Assembly: GCA_003557485.1 (NCBI GenBank)
Contig: PWOI01000016.1
Span: 1 to 10,875, forward strand
DNA: 10,875 nucleotides
Direction of reading: 5' to 3'
DNA from: Elusimicrobiota bacterium
Lineage (GTDB): Bacteria > CG03 > SLGR01 > PWQF01
The position numbers and the translations under genes are program-made. This document shows positions 1 to 6,911 of this stretch, one piece after another (the first letter of the stretch is position 1; each line of letters opens with the position of its first letter). The notes below the pieces were generated by a model. That model saw nothing but the letters and a program-made list of their open reading frames with translations, did not search any database and was not told the origin of the DNA.

Positions 1-2
1 AA

Positions 3-20
3 GTAGGGGTCAGGCTCTAC
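3..20. repeat. Short imperfect inverted repeat at the left edge
   Basis: GTAGGG at 3-8 can pair with CTCTAC at 15-20 around the 6-base loop GTCAGG. Five pairs are Watson-Crick and one (7 with 16) is a G-U wobble. No T-run follows, so it does not look like an intrinsic terminator. Hairpins containing a GGGGTCAGG-like core occur beside IS200/IS605-type or REP-associated transposase elements in many uncultured bacteria, so this could be the end of such an element lying to the left. That is a recollection-based inference, and no transposase is visible in the window. Confidence 0.3.
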
Positions 21-21
21 G

Positions 22-27
22 TATAAT
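22..27 (+). promoter_or_regulatory. Candidate -10 hexamer for the protease operon
   Basis: TATAAT at 22-27 is a perfect match to the sigma-70 -10 consensus. A -35 element with a 17-base spacer would fall at the window edge or just outside it, so the promoter cannot be judged fully. Transcription would start near 33-35, giving a leader of about 70 bases before the ftsH-like gene. The adjacent hairpin at 3-20 would lie inside the promoter spacer. Confidence 0.25.
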
Positions 28-93
28 GCTGCCTTTAAATATTTGCAGGTTTGGATTATAGTATGTAATAGAGAGAAATACAGAATACCAAAA

Positions 94-99
94 AGAGGA
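94..99 (+). promoter_or_regulatory. Shine-Dalgarno site deciding the FtsH-like start
   Basis: AGAGGA at 94-99 is the clearest ribosome binding site in the window. Two ATG codons follow back to back, at 101 and 104. The GAGG core is only 2 bases from the first but 5 bases from the second, so the ATG at 104 is the better start. The choice changes the protein by one methionine. Confidence 0.6.
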
Positions 100-103
100 A
101 ATG

Positions 104-1747
104 ATGAATAGAAAAACAAGAATGTTCTGGATGCTTAATAAGGTGAAAATAATAATCATAGGTGTTATTTTTTTACTTGTTGTTTTTGCGATTGTCGGGA
201 TGTCCGCGCTTGAATCTTTTTACAGGCGTCTTACAATGGCCCAGATGCCTGTTCACCTTATAATGGCCGGGTTCTCGGCTGTGGTTTTTGTTTCAATGTA
301 TTCTCTTTTCCTTAGAGGGGGGATGACTAAGATAAACAGGGATAAAATAAGCAGCGAAAACGTCAATGTGAAATGGGATGATGTAATAGGTATAGAAGAG
401 GTTAAGGAGGAAGCAAAGGAGGTGGTTGAGCTTCTGAAAGACCGGACCAAGCTGACCAAAATAGGCGGAAAAATACTGAGAGGCCTTCTTATGGTAGGCC
501 CGCCTGGATGCGGGAAGACGCTTCTTGCCAAAGCTATAGCAACTGAAGCCGGGATACCTTTCATATCGATGGCTGCAAGCGAATTCAATGAGATTTTTGT
601 GGGTGTAGGTTCAAGCAAGATAAGGAAGTTGTTTAAAAAGGCCCGGATTCTGGCCCATGGACACGGAGCCTGCATTATTTTTATAGACGAAATAGAGGCG
701 ATAGGACGGCAGAGGACTTTTTCTTTCGGGGGCGGCCAGGAAACAAATAATACGCTTAACCAGCTTCTGGTGGAGATGGACGGCCTTAAGGATGATAAAA
801 TGAGTATTGTTGTTATGGGCGCGACCAATGCCAGCGAGTCAGTTATGGATCCTGCGCTCTTGAGGCCCGGCCGTTTTGACCGGAAGATATACATAGGCAA
901 ACCGGGCCTTGAGGGAAGAGAGGAACTTTTTAAATACTATCTTACAAAAGTTAATTGCGATTCGGAGATAGATGTGTCGCGTCTTGCCCGGAAAACCGTA
1001 TACAAGTCGCCTGCCGATATTGAAAATATAGTTAAAGAAGCAGCTCTGATAGCTGCCAGGGAAGACAGGGAACTTATTACGCATAGAGAAATTTCAGCCG
1101 CGATTGAGCGTATAGATATGGGAATAAAACATAAACGTAAAATGACCGAACAGGAAAGAAGACGCGTGGCGTACCACGAGTCGGGCCATCTTATGGTTCT
1201 CTGTTTTCTTCATCCGACAGATGATGTTTTTAAGGCATCTATAATTTCAAGGAAAGACAGCCTGGGCGCGGTTCATCATCAGCCCCGTGAAGAATTATTT
1301 ACAAGCGACCGCAATCAGTTAATGGCAAATATACAGGTGGCCTTAGGAGGTTATGCTGCGGAGGAGCTTGTCTTCGGGGTAACTTCCAACGGTGTAGTGG
1401 GAGACTTTCAAAAAGCAATGGCTGAGGCCCATAATATGGTTTGGAGATTCGGTATGGGGGGGAACGGCCACATAGGTGACTTTACCGTAATTCCGCCAGA
1501 ACAGATTTCGGAGAAAACAAAAGAGCACCTTAACAATGAAACAATGGTTATATTCAGTAAATGCCTGAAAAAAGTAAAGAAACTTCTCAGCGATGAAAGA
1601 GCTCTTCTGGATAAGTTTGCCGCGGAACTTCTTCAGAAAGAGGAGCTTGAATACGACGAAATAGAGGAAATATTTAAGACTCATGTTCCGGAAGACCGCA
1701 GGACGGCCAAAAAGAAGTACACCGCGGCTTCCGAGCCTTCCTCCTGA
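104..1747 (+). CDS. ftsH: FtsH-family membrane AAA+ zinc metalloprotease, short periplasmic loop
   Basis: The family comprises membrane-anchored, ATP-driven proteases (M41) that degrade misfolded membrane proteins and some regulators. Counting from ATG 104 (547 aa), there are two membrane segments, near 14-36 and 49-70. The AAA+ domain follows: Walker A GPPGCGKT at 132-139, pore motif FVG near 165-167, Walker B IIFIDE near 191-196, and a second region of homology ending LLRPGRFDR with both arginine fingers (257, 260). The M41 domain has the zinc motif HESGH at 358-362 and a likely third ligand, Asp434, in a GDFQKA context. All catalytic residues are present, so it should be active. It is shorter than usual for FtsH because only about 12 residues separate the membrane segments, where E. 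coli FtsH has a periplasmic domain of about 70. The usual ATNRPD reads ATNASE and the sensor-2 SGAD reads SPAD, so this is probably a divergent paralogue rather than the main FtsH. It overlaps the next gene by one base. Confidence 0.95.
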   Translation: MNRKTRMFWMLNKVKIIIIGVIFLLVVFAIVGMSALESFYRRLTMAQMPVHLIMAGFSAVVFVSMYSLFLRGGMTKINRDKISSENVNVKWDDVIGIEEVKEEAKEVVELLKDRTKLTKIGGKILRGLLMVGPPGCGKTLLAKAIATEAGIPFISMAASEFNEIFVGVGSSKIRKLFKKARILAHGHGACIIFIDEIEAIGRQRTFSFGGGQETNNTLNQLLVEMDGLKDDKMSIVVMGATNASESVMDPALLRPGRFDRKIYIGKPGLEGREELFKYYLTKVNCDSEIDVSRLARKTVYKSPADIENIVKEAALIAAREDRELITHREISAAIERIDMGIKHKRKMTEQERRRVAYHESGHLMVLCFLHPTDDVFKASIISRKDSLGAVHHQPREELFTSDRNQLMANIQVALGGYAAEELVFGVTSNGVVGDFQKAMAEAHNMVWRFGMGGNGHIGDFTVIPPEQISEKTKEHLNNETMVIFSKCLKKVKKLLSDERALLDKFAAELLQKEELEYDEIEEIFKTHVPEDRRTAKKKYTAASEPSS

Positions 1748-3006
1748 TGCGTATTGCCGCAGCGATAGCGTTATTTTTCTTGTTATACGGCTGCGGTAGT
1801 GTGACATACCCTGATGAACAGGTAACCGAAAGCATACAGCGGCTTCTTACAGCTGAATATGCTCTTGATGATGTTGGTGTCACAAGGGACGGCGCTGCTG
1901 TCTGGCTTCATGTCCCCGTTGAGAAAATATACAGTGAAGGCTACGGAATTGATGAAAAAACTAGTGAAATTATAAGAAGGGTTTCCCTTGTTGCCACAAG
2001 AGTGCTTTTCAGTTCGGATTCCGATATAGAGTTTGTATGTATGTATGTATCCGGCAGTGACGGGCTTGAACTGAGAATGGTACGCCACATAGAGGATATA
2101 AGAAAGGCCCAGGCCTGGTATATATCAAATGAGGATTTTTACCTTAGATCCGAAATATCGGTAGGTTATAATCCTGTTTTCTATGGAAAGAAAGCGGTTA
2201 AAAGTATGGCCGGGGCGGATGTTTCTGAAATAGAAAAAAACATTCAGCCTGATAAAAGGCGAAAACTTAGAGGTGCAATTCCGCGTTTTGATGAAGTGAA
2301 AGATTTAAAGGCGCTTCGCACAGATGAGAACAAAGCCCTTGTTTACATTCTGTCTCTGCCCGGTCCCAGGGAGAGTCTCTTTATAGTGAATACCGAATTT
2401 GACCAGGAGTTCAAAAACCTTATGCTTCTCCTGCAGGCTTTTGCCGGTGGAGACTTGGATATTCAAAACCTTATATCCTTACCTGTGATATCCGGATACA
2501 GAGATTTAAGCGATGGGATGCCGGAGGAGTACAAACATCTGGGAGAGCCTTACGTATGGAATGACGATTTGATTTTCAGCAGGCCCGTTACCCTTGATGG
2601 TTTCATAGCACGGCAGATAAAAAGAAGAGTAATCCATAAATTTGAAGAAAAGAAGCCCATCTGGGGTTTTAATGTTGCTGAGATTGAAGTTGATTGCGGG
2701 GGAGGGCAAGTCAATCTGATGAGAAGAATTGTTCCGGAATCTGAAGGTTTTTATGATGTGGATCCTGACTATGAAATCGCATTGACTGTTTCAAAAGTCC
2801 TGAAAAATTATGAAACGGATTTAGAGGAATATATACTTTATGATTTTATGTGGAACGAAATAGAGAAGTTCACCCGGGAAGAGCTTGAAGAAATGAAACC
2901 TAAAAAATGGGAAAGAATACGAAGGCCGGGAGAACCCACGCTGGCGGAAATAATAACTTCCCTATTCCTTCCCGGATTCACCGCTCCTTCGCAAGAAATC
3001 GAATAA
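1747..3006 (+). CDS. Predicted lipoprotein of unknown function coupled to the FtsH-like gene
   Basis: This is a 419-residue protein I do not recognise. It begins with a short signal peptide (MRIAAAIALFFLL) ending in a lipobox-like LYGC, so Cys16 would be lipidated after signal peptidase II cleavage. The Tyr at -2 is atypical but tolerated. The mature part is soluble and charged, with alternating strands and helices, no further membrane segment and an acidic C-terminal third. The ATG shares its A with the stop of the upstream gene (TGATG) and has no Shine-Dalgarno sequence, so translation is probably coupled to the protease. The context suggests a partner, adaptor or substrate of the FtsH-like enzyme at the envelope, but nothing in the protein itself shows this. 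Four TGTA units lie inside the gene at 2034-2049. It ends in TAA, and only a weak 4-bp hairpin follows. Confidence 0.85.
   Translation: MRIAAAIALFFLLYGCGSVTYPDEQVTESIQRLLTAEYALDDVGVTRDGAAVWLHVPVEKIYSEGYGIDEKTSEIIRRVSLVATRVLFSSDSDIEFVCMYVSGSDGLELRMVRHIEDIRKAQAWYISNEDFYLRSEISVGYNPVFYGKKAVKSMAGADVSEIEKNIQPDKRRKLRGAIPRFDEVKDLKALRTDENKALVYILSLPGPRESLFIVNTEFDQEFKNLMLLLQAFAGGDLDIQNLISLPVISGYRDLSDGMPEEYKHLGEPYVWNDDLIFSRPVTLDGFIARQIKRRVIHKFEEKKPIWGFNVAEIEVDCGGGQVNLMRRIVPESEGFYDVDPDYEIALTVSKVLKNYETDLEEYILYDFMWNEIEKFTREELEEMKPKKWERIRRPGEPTLAEIITSLFLPGFTAPSQEIE
2034..2050 (+). repeat. Tetranucleotide repeat (TGTA)4 inside the lipoprotein gene
   Basis: Four uninterrupted TGTA units (2034-2049) plus one T encode part of FVCMYVSG. 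Gain or loss of one unit would shift the frame about 100 codons into the gene. Four units is short for a phase-variable tract, so this is recorded as a visible repeat and not as a proven switch. Confidence 0.6.
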
Positions 3007-3041
3007 TACAGATATTTTCCCTTTTGCCGTCCATTTTGGCA

Positions 3042-3070
3042 TTTCACACTCCTTTCACATTTATTTCACG
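3042..3070 (+). promoter_or_regulatory. Three TTTCAC direct repeats with an 11-base period, PhoB/OmpR-type operator
   Basis: TTTCAC occurs at 3042-3047, 3053-3058 and 3064-3069, exactly 11 bases apart. As 7-mers they read TTTCACA, TTTCACA, TTTCACG with 4-base spacers. This is the geometry of Pho boxes: E. coli PhoB binds 7-base direct repeats with 4-base spacers, and Bacillus PhoP binds TT-x-ACA-like repeats with a similar period. All copies face the same way and lie 52-80 bases upstream of the ATG at 3122. A winged-helix response regulator of the PhoB/OmpR family is the best guess for the binding protein. No regulator gene is in the window and the signal is unknown. Confidence 0.55.
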
Positions 3071-3083
3071 TCTTTTTTATATT
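3054..3083 (+). promoter_or_regulatory. Candidate sigma-70 promoter for the small exported protein
   Basis: TTCACA at 3054-3059 (5 of 6 to TTGACA) and TATATT at 3078-3083 (5 of 6 to TATAAT) are separated by 18 bases. Transcription would start near 3090, leaving a leader of about 30 bases before ATG 3122. The -35 element lies within the middle copy of the TTTCAC repeats, as expected if the repeats position an activator next to RNA polymerase. Confidence 0.45.
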
Positions 3084-3121
3084 TAAGCCGTATTCTATTA
3101 CTGGATGAACAAGATAATAAC

Positions 3122-3673
3122 ATGAAAATTATAAAGAAAAACAATCCCGTGATATCGTGCATATTGCTCTTCTGTTTTGTTGTTGTTTTTTCGGCTCAGG
3201 TAAGTTTTGATATTGAGGAAGCGGCAGCAATGAATGTCCGCCTGATGAAAAGCACCGCAGGTTTTTTCAGAAGCGAAATCCTTCGGCCCTACCTATCCGT
3301 TTTTATAACCACCGATTTAGTTAGTGCGGGCTCATCGGCAGCCGAAGCCGGAAGAGAAAAAACTCCGGCAAACGAAAAACAGCGCAACAACAATTTTACC
3401 AATATACTCTCTGTTTTGATGAATATTATCGCTACCGGTGCTTATGCCGTTTTAATTTTAACATTATCACTTCTTCCCTCGACCTTAATAACCGCCCCTG
3501 ATTCCGCAGCCCCTGAAGCGAGAGCATACATAACAAGATGGCTTAACAGTTTTTGCAGGAAAATAATAATAAAACTTAATATCTTCATCTTCTACGATAA
3601 ACTGAAAGCCCATTACTGGAATATAGTATCTAAGGGAGAGCCGCGCGTTTGCAGAAATAGCGCGGTTTTTTAA
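3122..3673 (+). CDS. Small exported or membrane protein of unknown function
   Basis: This is a 183-residue protein I do not recognise. The N-terminus has a basic start (MKIIKKN) followed by a hydrophobic stretch near 9-25, typical of a Sec signal peptide or anchor. A second hydrophobic segment lies near 95-121, and a basic C-terminal tail follows. If the first segment is cleaved, the product is a single-pass protein; otherwise it is a two-pass protein. The start has no strong Shine-Dalgarno sequence (only AAGA 8 bases upstream). It sits 31 bases behind a good candidate promoter with phased repeats, so it is probably the first gene of a regulated unit. The last ten or so codons overlap a terminator hairpin, and the stop TAA begins on the last T of the U-tract. 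The next gene starts 4 bases later. An accessory role for the giant downstream protein is possible but unproven. Confidence 0.65.
   Translation: MKIIKKNNPVISCILLFCFVVVFSAQVSFDIEEAAAMNVRLMKSTAGFFRSEILRPYLSVFITTDLVSAGSSAAEAGREKTPANEKQRNNNFTNILSVLMNIIATGAYAVLILTLSLLPSTLITAPDSAAPEARAYITRWLNSFCRKIIIKLNIFIFYDKLKAHYWNIVSKGEPRVCRNSAVF
3641..3671 (+). terminator. Intrinsic terminator-like hairpin overlapping a stop codon
   Basis: CCGCGC at 3641-3646 and GCGCGG at 3660-3665 form a six-pair, all-GC stem with a 13-base loop, followed directly by six T at 3666-3671. This is a standard rho-independent terminator. It lies within the last codons of the small exported gene and only 6 bases before the ATG at 3678. 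A ribosome reaching the stop at 3671-3673 would cover the 3' arm, so translation could oppose termination. It may act as an attenuator controlling how much transcription enters the giant gene. Confidence 0.65.
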
Positions 3674-3677
3674 TTTT

Positions 3678-6600
3678 ATGCATTACTACTGGATCAAAAT
3701 TAAATATAAGATGCTTATGTTGTGCCGGATACTCCGGTACAATCTCTATTTAATAAAACTGTCTCTGCCTAAGATAAAAATAATCATATCGCTGTTTACG
3801 GTTATCTGTTTCTTTGTTGTAAATGTTGGTTACGGATGGTTTTACTTTGATGAAGACAGGGAGAGGCGCATAATAGGTGAATCCTACCAGGGTTCCTGGG
3901 GTTCTCCCTCGGATCTGGAAGACAGGGAAAGGCGTCCCGATGCTGACGGGGCTCTGTCAGCTTCAGAACCCGACGGAAAGCCATCAGACGAAGCTCCCGA
4001 GGCTGAAAGCGGCCTTGATTTGGGCGAACTTGGGCAGGCTCCCGATTCACATGAAACCGTAGAAACATCCGATTACGAATCATCAATTGAGATGCCCACC
4101 AGAGACCCGGACGAAGATTCAGTGACTATTGAAAGGGAAGGGCAGGATGATGACAGCCATATACGCGCTGCCGGGCGCGCTGATGTAAGAGCCGAGGATG
4201 TAGCAGATGTTACCATAAGGCCCACCGATGTTGGAAGAGCGGAAGAGACTGTTGAAAGCGCTGTTGAGGAGATACATATATCCGTAGATGAAACTTCCGG
4301 GTATTCTCTTTTTGGATGGCTTAACGAATATGCGCATGCGCCGGCGGACACCCAGAGGCAGATGCTTGCTGACGCAGGTCTTCCATCCGAAAACATTACT
4401 GTTGAAATAGCCAGGGCCTCTTCAGATATGGCTATAAAGGGTACGCTTGAGCTTGCAAACGGAATATTTCCGACTTATGAGCAGTCGCAGCGGCCTTCCG
4501 AAATAGACGCGGAAGCTTTTCAGGTTGCCGGAGAGGAAGCACTTCCGGAATCCGGACCGGAAAAAACCGCAGGTCAAGACCCAGTAGAAGAAGTCCGTCA
4601 GGATACGGACAAAATACGCGGCCCTCCTGATACTCAAGAAACACATACGCAGGTGCAGCCTAAGTCCGCACCGCAACAAGAAACGCTTGCACCTAAAGCT
4701 TCTGAAGCTCAGGAACCGGATACCGGATTCCTTGGTTCCATATGGAATACTGTTACTTCGTGGCTTTCCTCTGTGTGGGAATCAATTTTTGGACGCAATA
4801 ATGTAGAACCCAAGGAAACAGAGTCAATAATGTTCCAGGGAACCCGTACACTAAGTGCTCCACCGAGTTATGATTCAGAAGAGGATAGAGTTTCAGGCGC
4901 TTCAGGAGTTCAGAAGGAAGGCGGCTTTTTTACTAGAGTTGCGGAATGGTTCTCTGGAGTAGTGAGTGCTCCTCTTCAGTGGCTTGAGAGACTTTTTGAT
5001 TCCATCGGGTTAGATTTTCTGAGCGATATAACTCAATACTTTGCTGATTACATCGAAAACATCCTTGAGGGAATAGGATTAGTGGCGGATGGGATTTTGC
5101 GTGGTGAGACAGATGCCATATTGACGGGTGTGGCACTGGTAGCCCTTATTGTTTTTACTGGTGGGGCAAGCCTTTTTAGTGGCGGGGCATTAGTTCTAAC
5201 AGAAATGTACCAGAGCGGTGCCCTTGAGGCCGTACTGGCCGGTGACTTAGCAGAGCTTGAACCGATTCTTGTTACTTTTGTGGGTATGGCAATAGATCTT
5301 GTTGCACCGGCGCTATCATCGGCTATTTCACCGTTGCTTGGTACTGTTCTTCGTGGAAGTTATACTATATCAAATGCTTTGTCAACCATAGTCGGGCATG
5401 GCCTTACAGCTTTGGTTGGGTACACAGCGGTCGGCGTTATTACCGGGAATGATTTTGATGAGTCCGTTGATGTGGGTTGGCAACTTGCTCAAGATTATGG
5501 TATTTCTGCCGGCCTCAATCAACTTATCAACGATATAGGAATAAAGATATTCGGCGGCGATGCCGATGTGTCTCCGTTACATTTCGCACCTGGGAGACCC
5601 GGAGATCCGGTACATTCTACCGATATTCTTAATTCTTATGGGCCGGATGGGATGCGCGGAATGTTTGGTGTTCAACCTCCTATGAGACAGAACCTTCTTG
5701 ATCCATTTTCCGGCTCATTTACATGTCCTTATGCCGAAGCTGCAAATTCCGCTATTGAAAACATACCGGGAACATCCTCTATACTATATCAATATGTTGT
5801 AGGTGTTGTTGTCAATTTAATTGCTCAGGACATTGCCGGCGTGCATAATAAAGATACCAGGGAAGCTTTGCTGAGCCCCCTTATGCCTATCTTTTTTACG
5901 GAATTAGGCAGGCATATAGAGATTGTAAGAGTTATCGGCCTTGTTCCTGAGGAGGGTCGTCGTAATCTTGATCCGAAACTAGAAAGATACCTTCCGTATC
6001 TGGGAGCAGTAAATTTTTTGGATACTGTTTCCTTACAGGCCGGTGTTATTAATTCCGCTGCTTCACTTGCGCAGTCTTATTATACATTGACGGAGAAGGA
6101 AACCCCATCCTGGTTTCAGAATGTAGTTGGATCAAATGCTGTCTTGAGCAGTGTGACCGGGCTCTTTGCAACGGCATCAGGCACCAGCAGGATGGCGTCT
6201 TCCTATCAGGGAACCCAGTTGGGAGCATTTATAAATCATATTAGCTTAAACGCCCAGCTGCAGCAATCGATTAATGCTGTTCAAATTAATGTACTTTCAA
6301 GCAGGATAGATTCTCTGGAAAAAGAAATGGCGTCGGCTGATGAAGAAAGAAAAGTGGGAATAGAAGATCAGTTGTCGCAGCTTCGGGCAAGAGTAAGAGG
6401 ATTAAATAAGGATTATCACTCCTACACAGCTGTTTCAAGTTTAGCTTCTACATTATTGTCTATCTCAAATATTAAATTAGATGATGACCCGTTAGATATC
6501 GGGCATTCTACTATCGGTGTTGCCGAAGAACCTGTCTTTATCCAAGAAGATAGAGAAGATGTTAAAGTTTCTCTTTTGAGAGTCATTGACAACATAACAG

Positions 6601-6896
6601 AAATGCTTGTTGCCGTTGATAAGATGGAAGCCGGTGTTGGAATGAATGAACTCTTTTTCACAAGCAGGTGGACAGCTTTTCTTAATGCGGTTACATCTAC
6701 GTTAATGCTTGGATATGAGTACGCCCGCATAGAAGAGCAGTATTATCAACTTGAACTGGAACGCACCGGATATAGTGACTATCGCAGAGAAGCAGCTGAA
6801 GATCCCGAAATTGATTATTGGCATAGCCCATTCATGTCCCAGGTCCAGGCAGACCTTAAGTATGGTTCTTATGCCCAGGTAGCAGAGATACTTTGA
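3678..6896 (+). CDS. Giant multi-module exported protein, N-terminal part up to an in-frame TGA
   Basis: The frame runs 1,072 codons and matches no family I can name. Residues 1-53 have a long basic n-region and a hydrophobic stretch near 35-50, a signal peptide or anchor. Residues 58 to about 345 are rich in Asp, Glu, Pro, Ser and Thr, presumably disordered; EDRERR occurs twice, 22 residues apart. Two Trp-rich amphipathic stretches follow (about 350-372 and 414-440), then a hydrophobic Gly/Ala module (479-624, module A). A helical region follows, with a likely coiled coil at about 877-914. The ATG at 3678 has no Shine-Dalgarno sequence and lies right behind a terminator; ATG 3711 or 3717 (residues 12 and 14) are alternatives that keep the signal sequence. 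The frame continues unbroken after the TGA, without a ribosome site, so this is probably the first half of a longer gene. Confidence 0.8.
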   Translation: MHYYWIKIKYKMLMLCRILRYNLYLIKLSLPKIKIIISLFTVICFFVVNVGYGWFYFDEDRERRIIGESYQGSWGSPSDLEDRERRPDADGALSASEPDGKPSDEAPEAESGLDLGELGQAPDSHETVETSDYESSIEMPTRDPDEDSVTIEREGQDDDSHIRAAGRADVRAEDVADVTIRPTDVGRAEETVESAVEEIHISVDETSGYSLFGWLNEYAHAPADTQRQMLADAGLPSENITVEIARASSDMAIKGTLELANGIFPTYEQSQRPSEIDAEAFQVAGEEALPESGPEKTAGQDPVEEVRQDTDKIRGPPDTQETHTQVQPKSAPQQETLAPKASEAQEPDTGFLGSIWNTVTSWLSSVWESIFGRNNVEPKETESIMFQGTRTLSAPPSYDSEEDRVSGASGVQKEGGFFTRVAEWFSGVVSAPLQWLERLFDSIGLDFLSDITQYFADYIENILEGIGLVADGILRGETDAILTGVALVALIVFTGGASLFSGGALVLTEMYQSGALEAVLAGDLAELEPILVTFVGMAIDLVAPALSSAISPLLGTVLRGSYTISNALSTIVGHGLTALVGYTAVGVITGNDFDESVDVGWQLAQDYGISAGLNQLINDIGIKIFGGDADVSPLHFAPGRPGDPVHSTDILNSYGPDGMRGMFGVQPPMRQNLLDPFSGSFTCPYAEAANSAIENIPGTSSILYQYVVGVVVNLIAQDIAGVHNKDTREALLSPLMPIFFTELGRHIEIVRVIGLVPEEGRRNLDPKLERYLPYLGAVNFLDTVSLQAGVINSAASLAQSYYTLTEKETPSWFQNVVGSNAVLSSVTGLFATASGTSRMASSYQGTQLGAFINHISLNAQLQQSINAVQINVLSSRIDSLEKEMASADEERKVGIEDQLSQLRARVRGLNKDYHSYTAVSSLASTLLSISNIKLDDDPLDIGHSTIGVAEEPVFIQEDREDVKVSLLRVIDNITEMLVAVDKMEAGVGMNELFFTSRWTAFLNAVTSTLMLGYEYARIEEQYYQLELERTGYSDYRREAAEDPEIDYWHSPFMSQVQADLKYGSYAQVAEIL
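5112..5550 (+). other. Hydrophobic Gly/Ala-rich module A
   Basis: Residues 479-624 of the giant frame. The order is a hydrophobic helix ending in FTGGAS, then GDLAEL with a second helix, then a Ser/Thr/Gly-rich helix ending GVITGNDFDESVDVG, then a helix ending INDIGIKI. The same order and length (about 140-146 residues) recur twice after the TGA, at 7206-7626 and 7887-8321. The pattern of hydrophobic Gly-rich helices with a G-[DN]-[DE]-[FW] turn resembles the regions before the toxin domain in some haemagglutinin and Rhs-type polymorphic toxins. That resemblance is by eye. Confidence 0.5.
6894..6896 (+). other. Single in-frame TGA splitting a long reading frame
   Basis: The codons around this TGA read CTT TGA AAA ATA GCT GTT GCC ATG and continue in the same frame to the window edge, a further 1,326 sense codons. 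TGA is a normal stop here, because the FtsH-like gene ends with it and Trp is written TGG throughout. The first ATG after it (6912) has no Shine-Dalgarno sequence within 15 bases, and the product from it would lack a signal peptide. Module homology crosses the TGA. A nonsense mutation, a sequencing error (for example from CGA, GGA or TGG) or programmed readthrough would explain this better than two independent genes. Confidence 0.7.
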
Positions 6897-6911
6897 AAAA
6901 TAGCTGTTGCC

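Noticed and set aside
253-900. Long open frame on the minus strand within the protease gene (also 1343-1807 and similar)
   Set aside because: They are shadows of strongly supported plus-strand genes, with low-complexity products and no ribosome site.
1456-1462. Run of seven G in the protease gene (six-G runs also at 317-322 and 8236-8241)
   Set aside because: Such runs can slip, but the frames are intact and the runs are short, encoding ordinary Gly-rich turns or loops.
3025-3041. TGCC/GGCA hairpin after the lipoprotein gene as a terminator
   Set aside because: The stem has only 4 pairs and is followed by three T, too weak to call.
3683-3710. Promoter inside the start of the giant gene (TATAAG at 3705-3710) giving a leaderless start at 3717
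   Set aside because: The -10 is good but no acceptable -35 lies at the right distance. It remains only an alternative to transcription through the terminator.
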